A stretch of DNA of 64,000 nucleotides from Bacteriovoracaceae bacterium UBA6261 (GTDB lineage Bacteria > Bdellovibrionota > Bacteriovoracia > Bacteriovoracales > Bacteriovoracaceae). The stretch covers positions 62,001-126,000 of the forward strand of contig DJVH01000095.1 in assembly GCA_002440825.1 (NCBI GenBank). The letters are read 5' to 3'. Positions within the stretch are counted from its first letter, which is position 1, and each line of letters opens with the position of its first letter. The position numbers and the translations under genes were made by a program. This document shows, one piece after another, positions 24,871 through 33,608 of this stretch. The notes under the pieces were generated by a model. The model was not told the DNA's origin and did no database searches. It saw only the letters and a program-made list of their open reading frames with translations.

Positions 24871-25839
24871 GTGTCTATTTTAAACGATCAAGCTGGCCCA
24901 AATAGTGGTTTAAGTGGTGATTTTCAATCACATTTGGGAGCTCAGAGACGACAGCAAATATGGGCCATTGGTGGCGGCAAAGGGGGCGTTGGAAAATCCC
25001 TCGTTACGGCGAACCTCGCTATTTGTTTAGCACTCATGGGTCACAAAGTTGCTGCCATCGACCTGGACTTAGGGGGAGCGAATCTCCATACCTGTCTTGG
25101 GGTTCCTATTCCCGAAAAAACTCTTTCTGATTATTTGTCGAAAAAAGTCAGGAGCCTTAACGAACTTTTGACTCCAACGGCGATCAATAATTTGTATATT
25201 ATTTCTGGTGCTCAGGATGATCTTGGGATCGCCAACCTAAAACAAATGCATAAAGCAAAACTTTTAAATCAACTTGGGGAACTTCCGGTTGATTATGTTT
25301 TACTGGATCTTGGTGCCGGAACAACTTTCAACACAATCGACTTTTTTATTTCTGCGGATCAGGGAATCATCACGACTCTTCCTGAACCGACATCTATTGA
25401 AAACTCATACCGTTTTATTAAATCCGTTTATCACCGTAAATTAAAAATGGCCGAAGAGCTTTTAGAGATTGGTCCACTAATTGATCAAGCGATGAACGCG
25501 AAAATTTCTCAGAACTCAACTCCTGCTGATCTGATTAACCGAGTAATCGAAATTAATCCGGTAGTCGGTCAGAAACTTCGCTCTGAAATTAATAAACTTC
25601 ACCCGCGATTAATCATTAATCAAGTTCGCACACAAGCCGATATTGATATTGGTTTCTCCATGAAGTTAATCAGCAAGAAGTATTTTGGAATCAATCTCGA
25701 TTACGTTGGCTATCTCGATTACGATGCGACTGTGTGGCAATCGGTAAAAAAGAGAAAGCCGCTCCTGATGGAATTTCCAAATTCAACTCTTGTGAATAAC
25801 TTCGATAGAATTATTCATCGCCTGTTAAATATTAATTAA
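24871..25839 (+). CDS. MinD/ParA-family ATPase, FlhG-like
   Basis: A 322-residue deviant Walker A ATPase. Motifs: GGGKGGVGKS at residues 34-43, DLDLGGANLHTCLG (Walker A' region) and LLDLGAGT (Walker B). The later TLPEPTSIENSYRFIK segment is closest to FlhG/YlxH-type proteins that set flagellum number and position. Dimerisation on ATP and membrane or pole positioning are expected. The middle has an unusual insertion (about 195-240). The GTG start has AAGGA ten bases upstream. It leads a plus-strand run with a J-domain/HTH protein; no other flagellar gene is near, so a general cell-pole or division role is also possible. Confidence 0.88.
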   Translation: MSILNDQAGPNSGLSGDFQSHLGAQRRQQIWAIGGGKGGVGKSLVTANLAICLALMGHKVAAIDLDLGGANLHTCLGVPIPEKTLSDYLSKKVRSLNELLTPTAINNLYIISGAQDDLGIANLKQMHKAKLLNQLGELPVDYVLLDLGAGTTFNTIDFFISADQGIITTLPEPTSIENSYRFIKSVYHRKLKMAEELLEIGPLIDQAMNAKISQNSTPADLINRVIEINPVVGQKLRSEINKLHPRLIINQVRTQADIDIGFSMKLISKKYFGINLDYVGYLDYDATVWQSVKKRKPLLMEFPNSTLVNNFDRIIHRLLNIN

Positions 25840-25860
25840 ACGAGAGAAGAAAAGAGTTTT

Positions 25861-26658
25861 ATGAGCGATTTAAAAAATTACTACGAAGTTTTAGAAATTC
25901 CTTCGACTGCTAGATCTGAAGAAATTTATCACAGCTACCAGAGAGCAAAATCAGCTTATTCTTCTGACTCTCTTGCGCTTTATTCTCTCATGAGCCCTGA
26001 AGAATGCAGAAACGTTCTTGAGATGGTTGAAGAAGCTTACTCAATTCTTTCTGATCCTACTAAAAGAAAAAGATACGATGAAGCCCGCGGTATTAACCGT
26101 GACTTCAATACAATGAACTACAATGCGCTTGCCGACAGAGTTCCACAGCGAAGCGAGATAAGAAACGAAGTTCGAACTGAAAGAACCGAAATCTTTCCAT
26201 CCAGCTCGCCGTCTTCTTCCGTCAGCTCCATGCTTCGCGATGAATTTACTCTTGGGACAAATGCCAACACGGCTCAAACGAGCGGTTTGTCTCCTAAACA
26301 AGAACAGACTTTATCCAACACAACTACCAACGTCACAAAACTTGTGACTCAAAAAAGATTTGCTCTGGACTATGTACTCAATGCTGAATTCGAGAAAGAA
26401 ATCGAAGACGCGACTGAATTTACAGGCGACTTTCTTCGAAAAATCCGCGAATACAAAAGTGTTGACCTTGAACGTTTAAGTGATATGACTAAGGTCTCAA
26501 GACTTTACCTTCAGGCCATCGAGAGTGAAGACTACGACAAGCTGCCGGCTTCTGTTTACGTACGCGGATTTGTATTCCAGTACGCAAAATGTTTAAAGCT
26601 CAAGCCAGAAGTCGTGGCCAATTCTTATGTTGCCCGCATGAAGAAGTTAAAGCCTTAA
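25861..26658 (+). CDS. J-domain protein fused to RodZ-like HTH, HPD motif absent
   Basis: A 265-residue fusion. Residues 5-78 are a DnaJ-like domain (NYYEVLEIP ... AYSILSDPTKRKRYDEARG), but the loop that should hold HPD reads SSD near residues 34-36, so DnaK stimulation is unlikely. Residues about 80-170 are a Ser/Thr/Asn-rich linker. Residues about 185-265 form a RodZ-type helix-turn-helix (FLRKIREYKSVDLERLSDMTKVSRLYLQAIESEDYDKLP, then VYVRGFVFQYAKCL), the family that in RodZ binds MreB. There is no membrane segment, unlike RodZ. Located 21 bases after the MinD/FlhG-like ATPase, it may act with it as a scaffold or polar landmark; this is inference. Confidence 0.85.
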   Translation: MSDLKNYYEVLEIPSTARSEEIYHSYQRAKSAYSSDSLALYSLMSPEECRNVLEMVEEAYSILSDPTKRKRYDEARGINRDFNTMNYNALADRVPQRSEIRNEVRTERTEIFPSSSPSSSVSSMLRDEFTLGTNANTAQTSGLSPKQEQTLSNTTTNVTKLVTQKRFALDYVLNAEFEKEIEDATEFTGDFLRKIREYKSVDLERLSDMTKVSRLYLQAIESEDYDKLPASVYVRGFVFQYAKCLKLKPEVVANSYVARMKKLKP

Positions 26659-26685
26659 GCACTTAACTTTTAAAACGGGACAATC

Positions 26686-27711
26686 GTGAACGACATTTCT
26701 GAAATAAACTCCGCTGATCTCGACAGTGATTCCGTCAAACTTACGATCACTGAAGAAGATCGCGCGGCTTACAAACGGTTTGATCAATATCTTGCTGAAA
26801 AAGGCGGCGGTCACTCACGCACGTTTTTAAAAAATCTTTTTCTTGAAGATCAGATCGTTGTCAGCGAAGACTCTCCCGTACAGCCCAAACTCGAATTAAA
26901 AAGAATGCCTCCGGCAGGCACTATCGTTGAAATTCTTGTTCCTCCTCCGCTGCCTTCATCGGCAGAGCCGGAAAATATCCCGCTTGAGATTCTTTACGAA
27001 GATGAGCATCTTGTTTTCGTGAATAAGCCTGCAGGACTGGTTACCCATCCAGCACCAGGGAACTACACGGGAACTCTCGTTAACGCTATTTTATACCATT
27101 GCAAAGACATCAAAGGTGTAGGCAATGAAAAGCGTCCCGGCATTGTTCACCGCCTGGACAAAGGGACAAGCGGAGTCATGGTTATTGCCAAAACTCAAGC
27201 TTGCCATGAAGGACTCGTTCTTTTGTTCTCAACTCATGACATTGAGAGAAGATATGAAGCCCTGGTGATGAGAGGCCGCTGCCAGACCTACGGAACACTG
27301 GAAAGTATGATCGGCCGCGATCCACATAATCGCCTCAAAATGAAGGCCAGTTCTTCTCGCGGCAAAAAAGCCACAACTCATTACAAAATTCTCGAAATGT
27401 TCGACAGACATCTTCATATGGAATTTACGCTTGAAACCGGACGTACACATCAAATCCGCGTTCATACTTCAGACCTTCTGAAGATGCCAATTATCTGCGA
27501 TTCAACTTATGGCTCACCTAATGAACAATTCATGAAATTGGGTGCTCCGCTAAAAGAACTGATCGGTGATTATCCTTATCCATTTCTCCATGCAAAAGTT
27601 CTGGGTCTTGTTCACCCGATGACTGGCGAAAAATTGCGTTTTGAAGTTCCACCGCCTAAACTATTTCAAGACGTCCTCGAGCTATCAAGGAAACTAGTAA
27701 CGCCGGTGTAA
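26686..27711 (+). CDS. rluD: RluA-family 23S rRNA pseudouridine synthase
   Basis: A 341-residue enzyme converting uridine to pseudouridine in RNA. The N-terminal S4-like part (FDQYLAEKGGGHSRTFLKNLF) is followed by the catalytic domain with NKPAGLVTHPAPG and the signature PGIVHRLDKGTSGVMV holding the catalytic Asp, then LETGRTHQIRVH. Domain order and length match RluD, which acts on helix 69 of 23S rRNA; RluC or RluA specificity cannot be excluded. It starts at GTG 26686 with a weak ribosome site and ends three bases before the next gene. Confidence 0.92.
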   Translation: MNDISEINSADLDSDSVKLTITEEDRAAYKRFDQYLAEKGGGHSRTFLKNLFLEDQIVVSEDSPVQPKLELKRMPPAGTIVEILVPPPLPSSAEPENIPLEILYEDEHLVFVNKPAGLVTHPAPGNYTGTLVNAILYHCKDIKGVGNEKRPGIVHRLDKGTSGVMVIAKTQACHEGLVLLFSTHDIERRYEALVMRGRCQTYGTLESMIGRDPHNRLKMKASSSRGKKATTHYKILEMFDRHLHMEFTLETGRTHQIRVHTSDLLKMPIICDSTYGSPNEQFMKLGAPLKELIGDYPYPFLHAKVLGLVHPMTGEKLRFEVPPPKLFQDVLELSRKLVTPV

Positions 27712-27714
27712 TTC

Positions 27715-28299
27715 ATGGCAGAAGCCAATTGTGTTTTTGAAAAACAACTTCCGAGAGGTAAGTTTTGCACTTATCAATCTCGTCCTTCGTTTGCTTTTAT
27801 TCGCGTACGGCAAACTCATTCCGATATTGTTCACGATGAAACAAATTGCTCTGATCTCGAAGGAGATGGAATGGTTGGTGTAAGTAAAACCCCAATGGCC
27901 ATTCTCACGGCGGATTGTCTTCCGGTGGTCATTTTAGGGGAACAAGGTCACGCATTTGTTCACGCTGGATGGAGAGGTCTTCACAACGAGATCCTCGGTC
28001 ATGAAAAAATCGCTGCGCTAAAACCCTTTTATGCTTTCGTAGGCCCACATATCAGCGTCCGGCACTACGAAGTCCAGCCGGATTTTAAACAGAATTTTCC
28101 GGCACTCCCTCAATCTTTCATACAAAGAGACGGAAAACTTTTCTTTGATATGAACACAGTCGTCAATCTTCAGCTGCAAAAGTTCTTTCCGGGCATTAAA
28201 ATAGAAATTTCTGAACTTTGTACTTTTGAAGAGTCACAACTCTTCAGTTACCGACGTAATAAAACTGCAGAACGCAACTGGAATATGTATATCCCCTAA
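27715..28299 (+). CDS. pgeF: PgeF-like laccase-domain protein (peptidoglycan editing factor)
   Basis: A 194-residue protein of the YfiH/PgeF (Cu-oxidase_4) family, whose members remove wrong amino acids from peptidoglycan precursors or act as purine nucleoside enzymes. Conserved metal ligands appear in RQTHSDIV (His), ILTADCLPVVI (Cys) and FVHAGWRGLHN (His), plus the GPHISVRHYEV segment. It is shorter than the usual 240-250 residues, mainly at the N-terminus, but the active-site set is complete. Next to a pseudouridine synthase gene, the same order as rluD-yfiH in Escherichia coli, which supports both calls. Confidence 0.9.
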   Translation: MAEANCVFEKQLPRGKFCTYQSRPSFAFIRVRQTHSDIVHDETNCSDLEGDGMVGVSKTPMAILTADCLPVVILGEQGHAFVHAGWRGLHNEILGHEKIAALKPFYAFVGPHISVRHYEVQPDFKQNFPALPQSFIQRDGKLFFDMNTVVNLQLQKFFPGIKIEISELCTFEESQLFSYRRNKTAERNWNMYIP

Positions 28300-28310
28300 C
28301 GGAGTTTAAA

Positions 28311-29447
28311 ATGTATCATTCGTCAGTCTATCAGGACAAAAAAATCAACACGACAATCATCGTGCTCATCTTAGGAGCCTTGATGGTTGGATTCTCTCTC
28401 TATCTGACTCAACATTATTTTGACCTTAGATTTCCCACAGGTCTCGAAAGCAAATCACTTTGCAACGTTAACAGCTTCTTTAACTGTGATAAAACGACTT
28501 TATCGGTAGCTGGAAATATTGCAGGTATACCCATTTCAGTTTTTGGTGCAATTATCGGTGCACTGATGATGGTTGGCCTCATCATTAAAAATGAAGATTA
28601 TGAGCGAACAATGTTTTTTACTCTTGCAGTCAATTTCGCAGGCTGTGTTGTTCTTTTCTTATTTTCACTTCTTGTACTGAAAGGTCTTTGTCCATTCTGT
28701 ACGCTTTATTACATTGTTTCAGGTCTGGCTTTTCTTTTGTTCTTTCGAAAAAGTCATACATGGAAGCCTGCTCTGGGCTACCTTGCGGCCTTCGCGGTTA
28801 TCGTTATCGCTCTCAGTGCGCTTGTAAAAATGAATATTGACAGTAAATCAAAGGCGCAAAGTGAAGTGGCAGGTGATTTGATTAAACAATTCTATTCTCT
28901 TCCTGACCTTGGCAGTCCAAAAGTGGCTTCTGAGTTTAAGATTGCAACAGCGGCCAATGCTCCGATTAAAATGGTGATTTTTTCAGATTTCGAATGTCCT
29001 GCATGTAAAGCCTTGTCGCAAGTCATTCCTTTAGTGGCTGCCCGCTACGAAGGAAAAATTGATATTCAATACTTCTTCTACCCGCTCGACAACAGCTGTA
29101 ATCCAAGCATGGAAAGACCGCTGCACCAGTACGCGTGTAAAGCTGCCTTCGCCGCAAGCTGTATGCCTAAAGAAGAATTTGCAAAGGCTCACGATGAAAT
29201 CTTCGCGAATCAGGAAAAATTCGAGGCAGGTTTTGTTGATCAATACATAAAAGATCATAAACTTGAAGCCTGTGTAGCTGATCCGAAAACAAAAGAAAAA
29301 GTTGTTGAACTCATCAGAGCTGCTGATCCGTTTAATGTTCGCTCAACTCCAAGCTATCTCATCAATGGAGTTAAAATTGAAGGCGTTCTTCCACCAGACC
29401 AGATGTTTGCCATCATGGATGAGATTGTAAGACGAGCTGGAAAATAA
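28311..29447 (+). CDS. VKOR-DsbA fusion disulphide oxidoreductase
   Basis: A 378-residue membrane protein. Residues about 10-180 are a vitamin K epoxide reductase domain with five helices, the loop Cys pair in SLCNVNSFFNCDK, and the redox CPFC centre. Residues about 195-378 are a periplasmic thioredoxin-fold DsbA-like domain with a CPAC active site (SDFECPACKA) and a cis-Pro segment RSTPSYLING. The fusion both oxidises substrate proteins and passes electrons to quinone, replacing DsbA plus DsbB. It begins 11 bases after the PgeF gene. Its last 94 bases overlap the convergent gene. Confidence 0.93.
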   Translation: MYHSSVYQDKKINTTIIVLILGALMVGFSLYLTQHYFDLRFPTGLESKSLCNVNSFFNCDKTTLSVAGNIAGIPISVFGAIIGALMMVGLIIKNEDYERTMFFTLAVNFAGCVVLFLFSLLVLKGLCPFCTLYYIVSGLAFLLFFRKSHTWKPALGYLAAFAVIVIALSALVKMNIDSKSKAQSEVAGDLIKQFYSLPDLGSPKVASEFKIATAANAPIKMVIFSDFECPACKALSQVIPLVAARYEGKIDIQYFFYPLDNSCNPSMERPLHQYACKAAFAASCMPKEEFAKAHDEIFANQEKFEAGFVDQYIKDHKLEACVADPKTKEKVVELIRAADPFNVRSTPSYLINGVKIEGVLPPDQMFAIMDEIVRRAGK

Positions 29448-31459
29448 GCTCCGGCCTTCTCCAGAAATGATTTTTCTTTCATGACCCGCTCTAGTTCTGA
29501 GCGGGTCATTTCAATCAAAACATCCCTCTTATCAATCTCTTTAATTTTGTCCGCAGGTATTCCCATTCTTTTGTAGAGTCGCGCATGAATTTTAGAAGTA
29601 AAAATAAAGACGCGTGAAATGGATTTATCCTGAGTAATCAAACTCACTGCATTTCCTACGAGTGCCTTCGACATCTTCTCGGCTTCGACATCTTTTCCCA
29701 CTGTGAGACGCACGATCTCTACGATTTTCTCGTGGGGTTTTCTCTCAAGACGAACACCAGTTGCTTTTTCCAACGGAAGTAAGTCACCTTTTTTAAAAGC
29801 TTCCACAATCCCTACTCCACCGTTTATCTTCATCTCACCTTCTAGAGGCGACTTCACCGTATTGAGAATTAATTTTGTCCGCGGGCTCATCTCAACGCTG
29901 GATTTAATAAAACCTTCAACCTCTGCTGGAGTCAGGTTCAATCGTTCATTGTAAATGTTGTCGACATAACGCCAGTACTCTTCCGGAATTTTTTTAACAG
30001 CTGCATCTGATGAACGAGAAACAGCATTGAGATCCATGACTGAAAAAATTCCCGAATCCGGAGTTTTAAACTCAACTCCAATTTGATTCTTTTCCAGCTT
30101 TAATCCATCAATATGAATTTTGCGTGCAATTTCATCAGTCGTTTTCACTTCCTGCTTAAGAACAGCCCCGACAGGCTGTCTGGCTTTAGGAATCTGACCG
30201 AGAAATTTCAACGCCGAAGCAGAAAGACTTGTGGTTGCAGCGGAGACGAGACTTAACTCCGTCATAAAAATTTTGTCAGAAAGTTTTTTCTGACAATTAC
30301 GGAATTCCTGCAATTGATCTTCATTGCTTCTGTTGAGAAAACGGACTTCACTGGATTTGCATTCTTCTGCGAGTGCTTTGAGTCTGTCCAGGTCTGAAGC
30401 GACTGTTCCAGCTTGAAAAACCAGAGACGCAGCATTGAGAGTTTTTCTGGCTTCTCCTGCGCGCAATCCCCAAAGGGCCAGACGTTCGCCAAACATAAGT
30501 TCAATGCCGAGAGCTCCTCCTCTGCCGATTGGTCCGGTCATCAAAGGTAAAACAAAAAGTCCGGCATCGACGGCCATTTCTTTGTATTCTTTTCTGTCGC
30601 TGTAATCTTTAAATTGACGGGCAAAAAGACAGGCTGATCCTTTTGTTGCGGGGTTTGAATAAGCACCTTCATAATAAGAGCTTTTTACAAGATCTTCCAT
30701 GATACCTGGAAAGCGTGTGGATGCTTCCTCGATATATTCTTTCACATAAAGCTGGTGAGCTTCCGGCCGGTATGGTTTTTTGCCATCATTTTGGAAACGA
30801 AAAAACTCCGTATCTCTCTGATCGAGCTTGTTGAGGTTTGCAAACAAAGCCTCTTTGAGATCTTTTTCAAAAACGTCATTGGAGAAAAGCGATTCCTCTG
30901 AAATCATTTTTTCATCCATTTCGCTCATTCTTTCTTCAAAAACTTTATTTCCCAGGATCGGTTGGGCCATAAAAAGCGCAGCTTTCATTTTTTGCACGCG
31001 GCTTAGCTCATCTGAAATCTCAAGCCGTCTTGCTGCAGAACAATTGGTAATACAGATATCAAATTTCTTCTGCAATCGAAGGCTTTCCCGGGAAAGCACA
31101 GTGAGCTTGTCAAAATCAGTTTTGATCTCTGCTATTTTGGCACGCGACTCTTTGTAGGAAGGTTCCTTGTCACCGTCTCTCAAAGTGCGAAACAGAGGAA
31201 CAAGATTTTTCTTCAATGCATTGTTAACTTTGGCAAGTTTTTCAACTTCGCTTTCAAGAAATGAAAAAGACGAAAGGACATTGAGCGAATTAGAAAATTT
31301 TTTGACCGTTCCTTCATGGGGTCTATAGGCGCCTCCGACTGAACAAGTAGAGCAATCTTTTGATAAATGGCTTTCCTCGCATTCAGAAGGAAGTTGGTAG
31401 GCAAGACATTGAGAAATAAACGTGAACAGCAATAAAATAAAAAGGTATTTCATAAGCAT
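29354..31459 (-). CDS. Exported protein with acyltransferase-like C-terminal domain
   Basis: A 701-residue protein with a signal peptide (MLMKYLFILLLFTFISQCLA, 20 residues) followed by a Cys-rich start. Residues 50-250 are helical and charged. Residues about 300-350 hold a Gly-rich hydrophobic stretch (LFVLPLMTGPIGRGGALGIELMFG). The C-terminal part (about 490-660) looks like a GNAT/N-acyl-amino-acid synthase fold: EIVRLTVGKDVE at 581-592, then a helix, then TSKIHARLYKRMGI near 621-634, matching the usual neighbour-Arg-Leu-Tyr-x-Arg-x-Gly ending of such domains. An exported protein with such a domain would be unusual. The last 31 codons overlap the VKOR-DsbA gene on the other strand. Confidence 0.75.
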   Translation of the reverse strand: MLMKYLFILLLFTFISQCLAYQLPSECEESHLSKDCSTCSVGGAYRPHEGTVKKFSNSLNVLSSFSFLESEVEKLAKVNNALKKNLVPLFRTLRDGDKEPSYKESRAKIAEIKTDFDKLTVLSRESLRLQKKFDICITNCSAARRLEISDELSRVQKMKAALFMAQPILGNKVFEERMSEMDEKMISEESLFSNDVFEKDLKEALFANLNKLDQRDTEFFRFQNDGKKPYRPEAHQLYVKEYIEEASTRFPGIMEDLVKSSYYEGAYSNPATKGSACLFARQFKDYSDRKEYKEMAVDAGLFVLPLMTGPIGRGGALGIELMFGERLALWGLRAGEARKTLNAASLVFQAGTVASDLDRLKALAEECKSSEVRFLNRSNEDQLQEFRNCQKKLSDKIFMTELSLVSAATTSLSASALKFLGQIPKARQPVGAVLKQEVKTTDEIARKIHIDGLKLEKNQIGVEFKTPDSGIFSVMDLNAVSRSSDAAVKKIPEEYWRYVDNIYNERLNLTPAEVEGFIKSSVEMSPRTKLILNTVKSPLEGEMKINGGVGIVEAFKKGDLLPLEKATGVRLERKPHEKIVEIVRLTVGKDVEAEKMSKALVGNAVSLITQDKSISRVFIFTSKIHARLYKRMGIPADKIKEIDKRDVLIEMTRSELERVMKEKSFLEKAGAYFPARLTISSMMANIWSGGRTPSILTPLMR

Positions 31460-31492
31460 TCTTATCGGAAAAAGAATGTTGAAATTAAAATT

Positions 31493-33190
31493 TTATTTCC
31501 GAGCGAAAGCGACGCCTATTGCAAGGGCTGCTTCATGAGCAACATCGTGTGCACATTCGAAAGCCGGATTGGCCCAATTGTCCTGGTTGGCAAAGAAAAT
31601 GCTGTTTTTCAGAGGGCGATTCATTTTTTCAAGCTGTACGCTTGCCAGTAGGTTCACTTGTGCCACTGGAATAGAATGCCCCCAACGAGTCATACGCAGA
31701 CCTTTCATTTTAGACAGATCTACACCTGCTGTTTTGGCAAATTCCGGCAGATCTTTGAGAATAAGATTTTTATGCTTCTCATGGGCCATCGGACTGAATA
31801 AAAACTGTCGAGCTCCATCATAAGGAAGAGCTTTATAAATAGTAAGCACTCCATTTTGAGTTTGATCGCCGGCGGCCCAGGTTCCAAAACAAACATCACT
31901 GAACGCTCTTTTAGGAACGTTCATTGGAGTTGGTGAATTTGGTTTCGCTCCATCAAGACAGTAGACATCGTAGGCAGGAGATTGAAAATTTCCTTCAAAG
32001 AGAGCATTGGCAACGATATAGGCTCTGTAGCTGATTTTATCAAAAAGCGCAGACTGCTCCGCCGGCAGATCATGGACGATATGCTTGGCCACAAATTTAG
32101 GAGAAGCCACAATACAATTTTCTGCTCTAATTGTTTTAATTTCTCCCTGAGAATTTTCGTAGGTAACCCACACCTCTTTTTCTTTTTTTGCTTCAACTCT
32201 TAAAACCATGGCTCCGGCACGCAATGAATCGGCGCTTAAAATTTTTAAAAGTTTTTCATAAATTCTTTGTGTGATGGCAGCATTTCCTCCCGGAAGCGCG
32301 AGAACTCCAGCGACTTCTGCCGCAAGGAAATTCAAGGCCTGAACAGCGGACACTTCATCAATGGATGCATTAAACGAAGACCAGCAATACAACTGAAAAT
32401 ATTCGAGAATGTGCGGATGCACTTCGCCGAAAGTAAGTGCAAGCCACTTTTCAAAATTCATTGAATCCAGTTTTTTAAATTCATCCAGTGAAAGGGCAGA
32501 GTCTTTTGACCAGGGAATATCTGGAAACGATTCATTGTAAATTCGTTTCAATTCTTCATCTACGCGGATAAATTCTTGTGCGCGTGTCGGGTCACTAGCT
32601 CCTTTCCAGAAATCTGACATGAGCTTTTTTTGAAAAGAAACTTTTACTTCTTCAGCACTCTCTTGCTTTAATTCATCCAGCAGATTGAGCTCTTTTAAAA
32701 ACTTTTCGATTTCTGAACCACTGTCAGGGACAGTGATATAGGCTGCACCGATTGAGAAAAGAGAATTATTTAAAATTTCACCTTTTGAATTTCCCCCAAG
32801 AAAATCATCCTGCTCGAGAAGAACTGGATTCAATTGTCGCAATTTCCACGCACTGATCAGTCCTGACATTCCCCCACCGACGATTACGACTTTTCTTTGT
32901 TCCACAGGTGCGGGAATGCCTCCTTTTTTAGCGAGATAGCCATCAATATTCCAAAGAATATCGTGAGGTCTGTTGATGTTATCTCCGTTGAAATCAAGAC
33001 TTTGAAATTCTGAATTTTTTATTCTTTGAATAGGTCCGATATTAAGAGGGATCAATGATTTCCCGGCGACAGCGTTTAAAATTTTTTCTGAGTGCTTAGG
33101 AACTCCTAAAGAGAAAAATGAAAAGGCCGAAAGTTTGATAAAGTCGCGGCGATCAGTAGTGCTCTCTGGGTTCATTTGATGATTTTTCAT
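31493..33190 (-). CDS. Tat-exported flavin amine oxidase-like oxidoreductase
   Basis: About 565 residues from ATG 33190, whose N-terminus carries a twin-arginine signal (TTDRRDFIKLSAFSFFSLGV). The FAD-binding site KVVIVGGGMSGLISAWKLRQL has the dinucleotide GxGxxG pattern and is followed by LEQDDFLGG. The C-terminus FFANQDNWANPAFECAHDVAHEAA is the closing FAD-contact segment of the amine oxidase/phytoene desaturase superfamily. The frame is open back to 33361, but that extension would overlap the divergent SMR gene and hide the Tat signal, so 33190 is preferred; no good ribosome site exists there. The substrate is unknown. Folded export with bound FAD is expected. Confidence 0.83.
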   Translation of the reverse strand: MKNHQMNPESTTDRRDFIKLSAFSFFSLGVPKHSEKILNAVAGKSLIPLNIGPIQRIKNSEFQSLDFNGDNINRPHDILWNIDGYLAKKGGIPAPVEQRKVVIVGGGMSGLISAWKLRQLNPVLLEQDDFLGGNSKGEILNNSLFSIGAAYITVPDSGSEIEKFLKELNLLDELKQESAEEVKVSFQKKLMSDFWKGASDPTRAQEFIRVDEELKRIYNESFPDIPWSKDSALSLDEFKKLDSMNFEKWLALTFGEVHPHILEYFQLYCWSSFNASIDEVSAVQALNFLAAEVAGVLALPGGNAAITQRIYEKLLKILSADSLRAGAMVLRVEAKKEKEVWVTYENSQGEIKTIRAENCIVASPKFVAKHIVHDLPAEQSALFDKISYRAYIVANALFEGNFQSPAYDVYCLDGAKPNSPTPMNVPKRAFSDVCFGTWAAGDQTQNGVLTIYKALPYDGARQFLFSPMAHEKHKNLILKDLPEFAKTAGVDLSKMKGLRMTRWGHSIPVAQVNLLASVQLEKMNRPLKNSIFFANQDNWANPAFECAHDVAHEAALAIGVAFARK

Positions 33191-33267
33191 TGGGCAAATA
33201 ACTTGTTGTTTAAATAACAATATTAAAGTTTGACGTATCAAACCAGAACGGATTAAGCTTGTCAACC

Positions 33268-33588
33268 ATGAACTGGGTTTATCTTTTTTTCGCAGTGGCC
33301 GCTGAAATTTTCGGAACCTTTGCGATGAAGCATTCAAATGGATTTCAAAAACTTCTTCCAAGCCTGGGCGTGGTTGCTGGCTATGCCGTGGCCACTTATC
33401 TCCTTTCCCTCGTCGTCAAAAATCTTCCGTTAGGAACTGTCTATGCTTTGTGGTCGGCCGTGGGAATTATCGGGTCGCTGGCACTTGATCACTACTGTTT
33501 TTTTGAGCGGTTTAATCTTGTGCAAGTCATTGGGCTGGGATTTATTTTATGCGGTTCAGTTATTTTGAATTTTACACTCAATACTTAA
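33268..33588 (+). CDS. Small multidrug resistance (SMR) efflux protein
   Basis: A 106-residue four-helix membrane protein. The start MNWVYLFFAVAAEIFGTFAMKHSNGF has the essential membrane Glu (EmrE Glu14 equivalent) with the typical AE-x-x-G-T context, and helix 3 has the GTVYALWSAVG motif. It should act as a dual-topology dimer exchanging protons for cationic drugs or guanidinium compounds. ATG 33268 aligns with EmrE; a TTG nine bases earlier is possible. A TTGACG/GATTAA promoter ends 11 bases before the ATG, leaving almost no leader. Confidence 0.92.
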   Translation: MNWVYLFFAVAAEIFGTFAMKHSNGFQKLLPSLGVVAGYAVATYLLSLVVKNLPLGTVYALWSAVGIIGSLALDHYCFFERFNLVQVIGLGFILCGSVILNFTLNT

Positions 33589-33601
33589 TTTGATGTATAG
33601 T
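33571..33601 (+). promoter_or_regulatory. Promoter giving a leaderless tatD transcript
   Basis: TATAGT at 33596-33601 ends seven bases before the ATG at 33609; TTTACA at 33571-33576 is a possible -35, with a long 19-base spacer. No Shine-Dalgarno site is present. The promoter lies in the end of the SMR gene and the gap. Confidence 0.4.
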
Positions 33602-33608
33602 CATAATC

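Noticed and set aside
33191..33361. N-terminal extension of the flavin oxidase
   Set aside because: It would overlap the SMR gene and bury the Tat signal.
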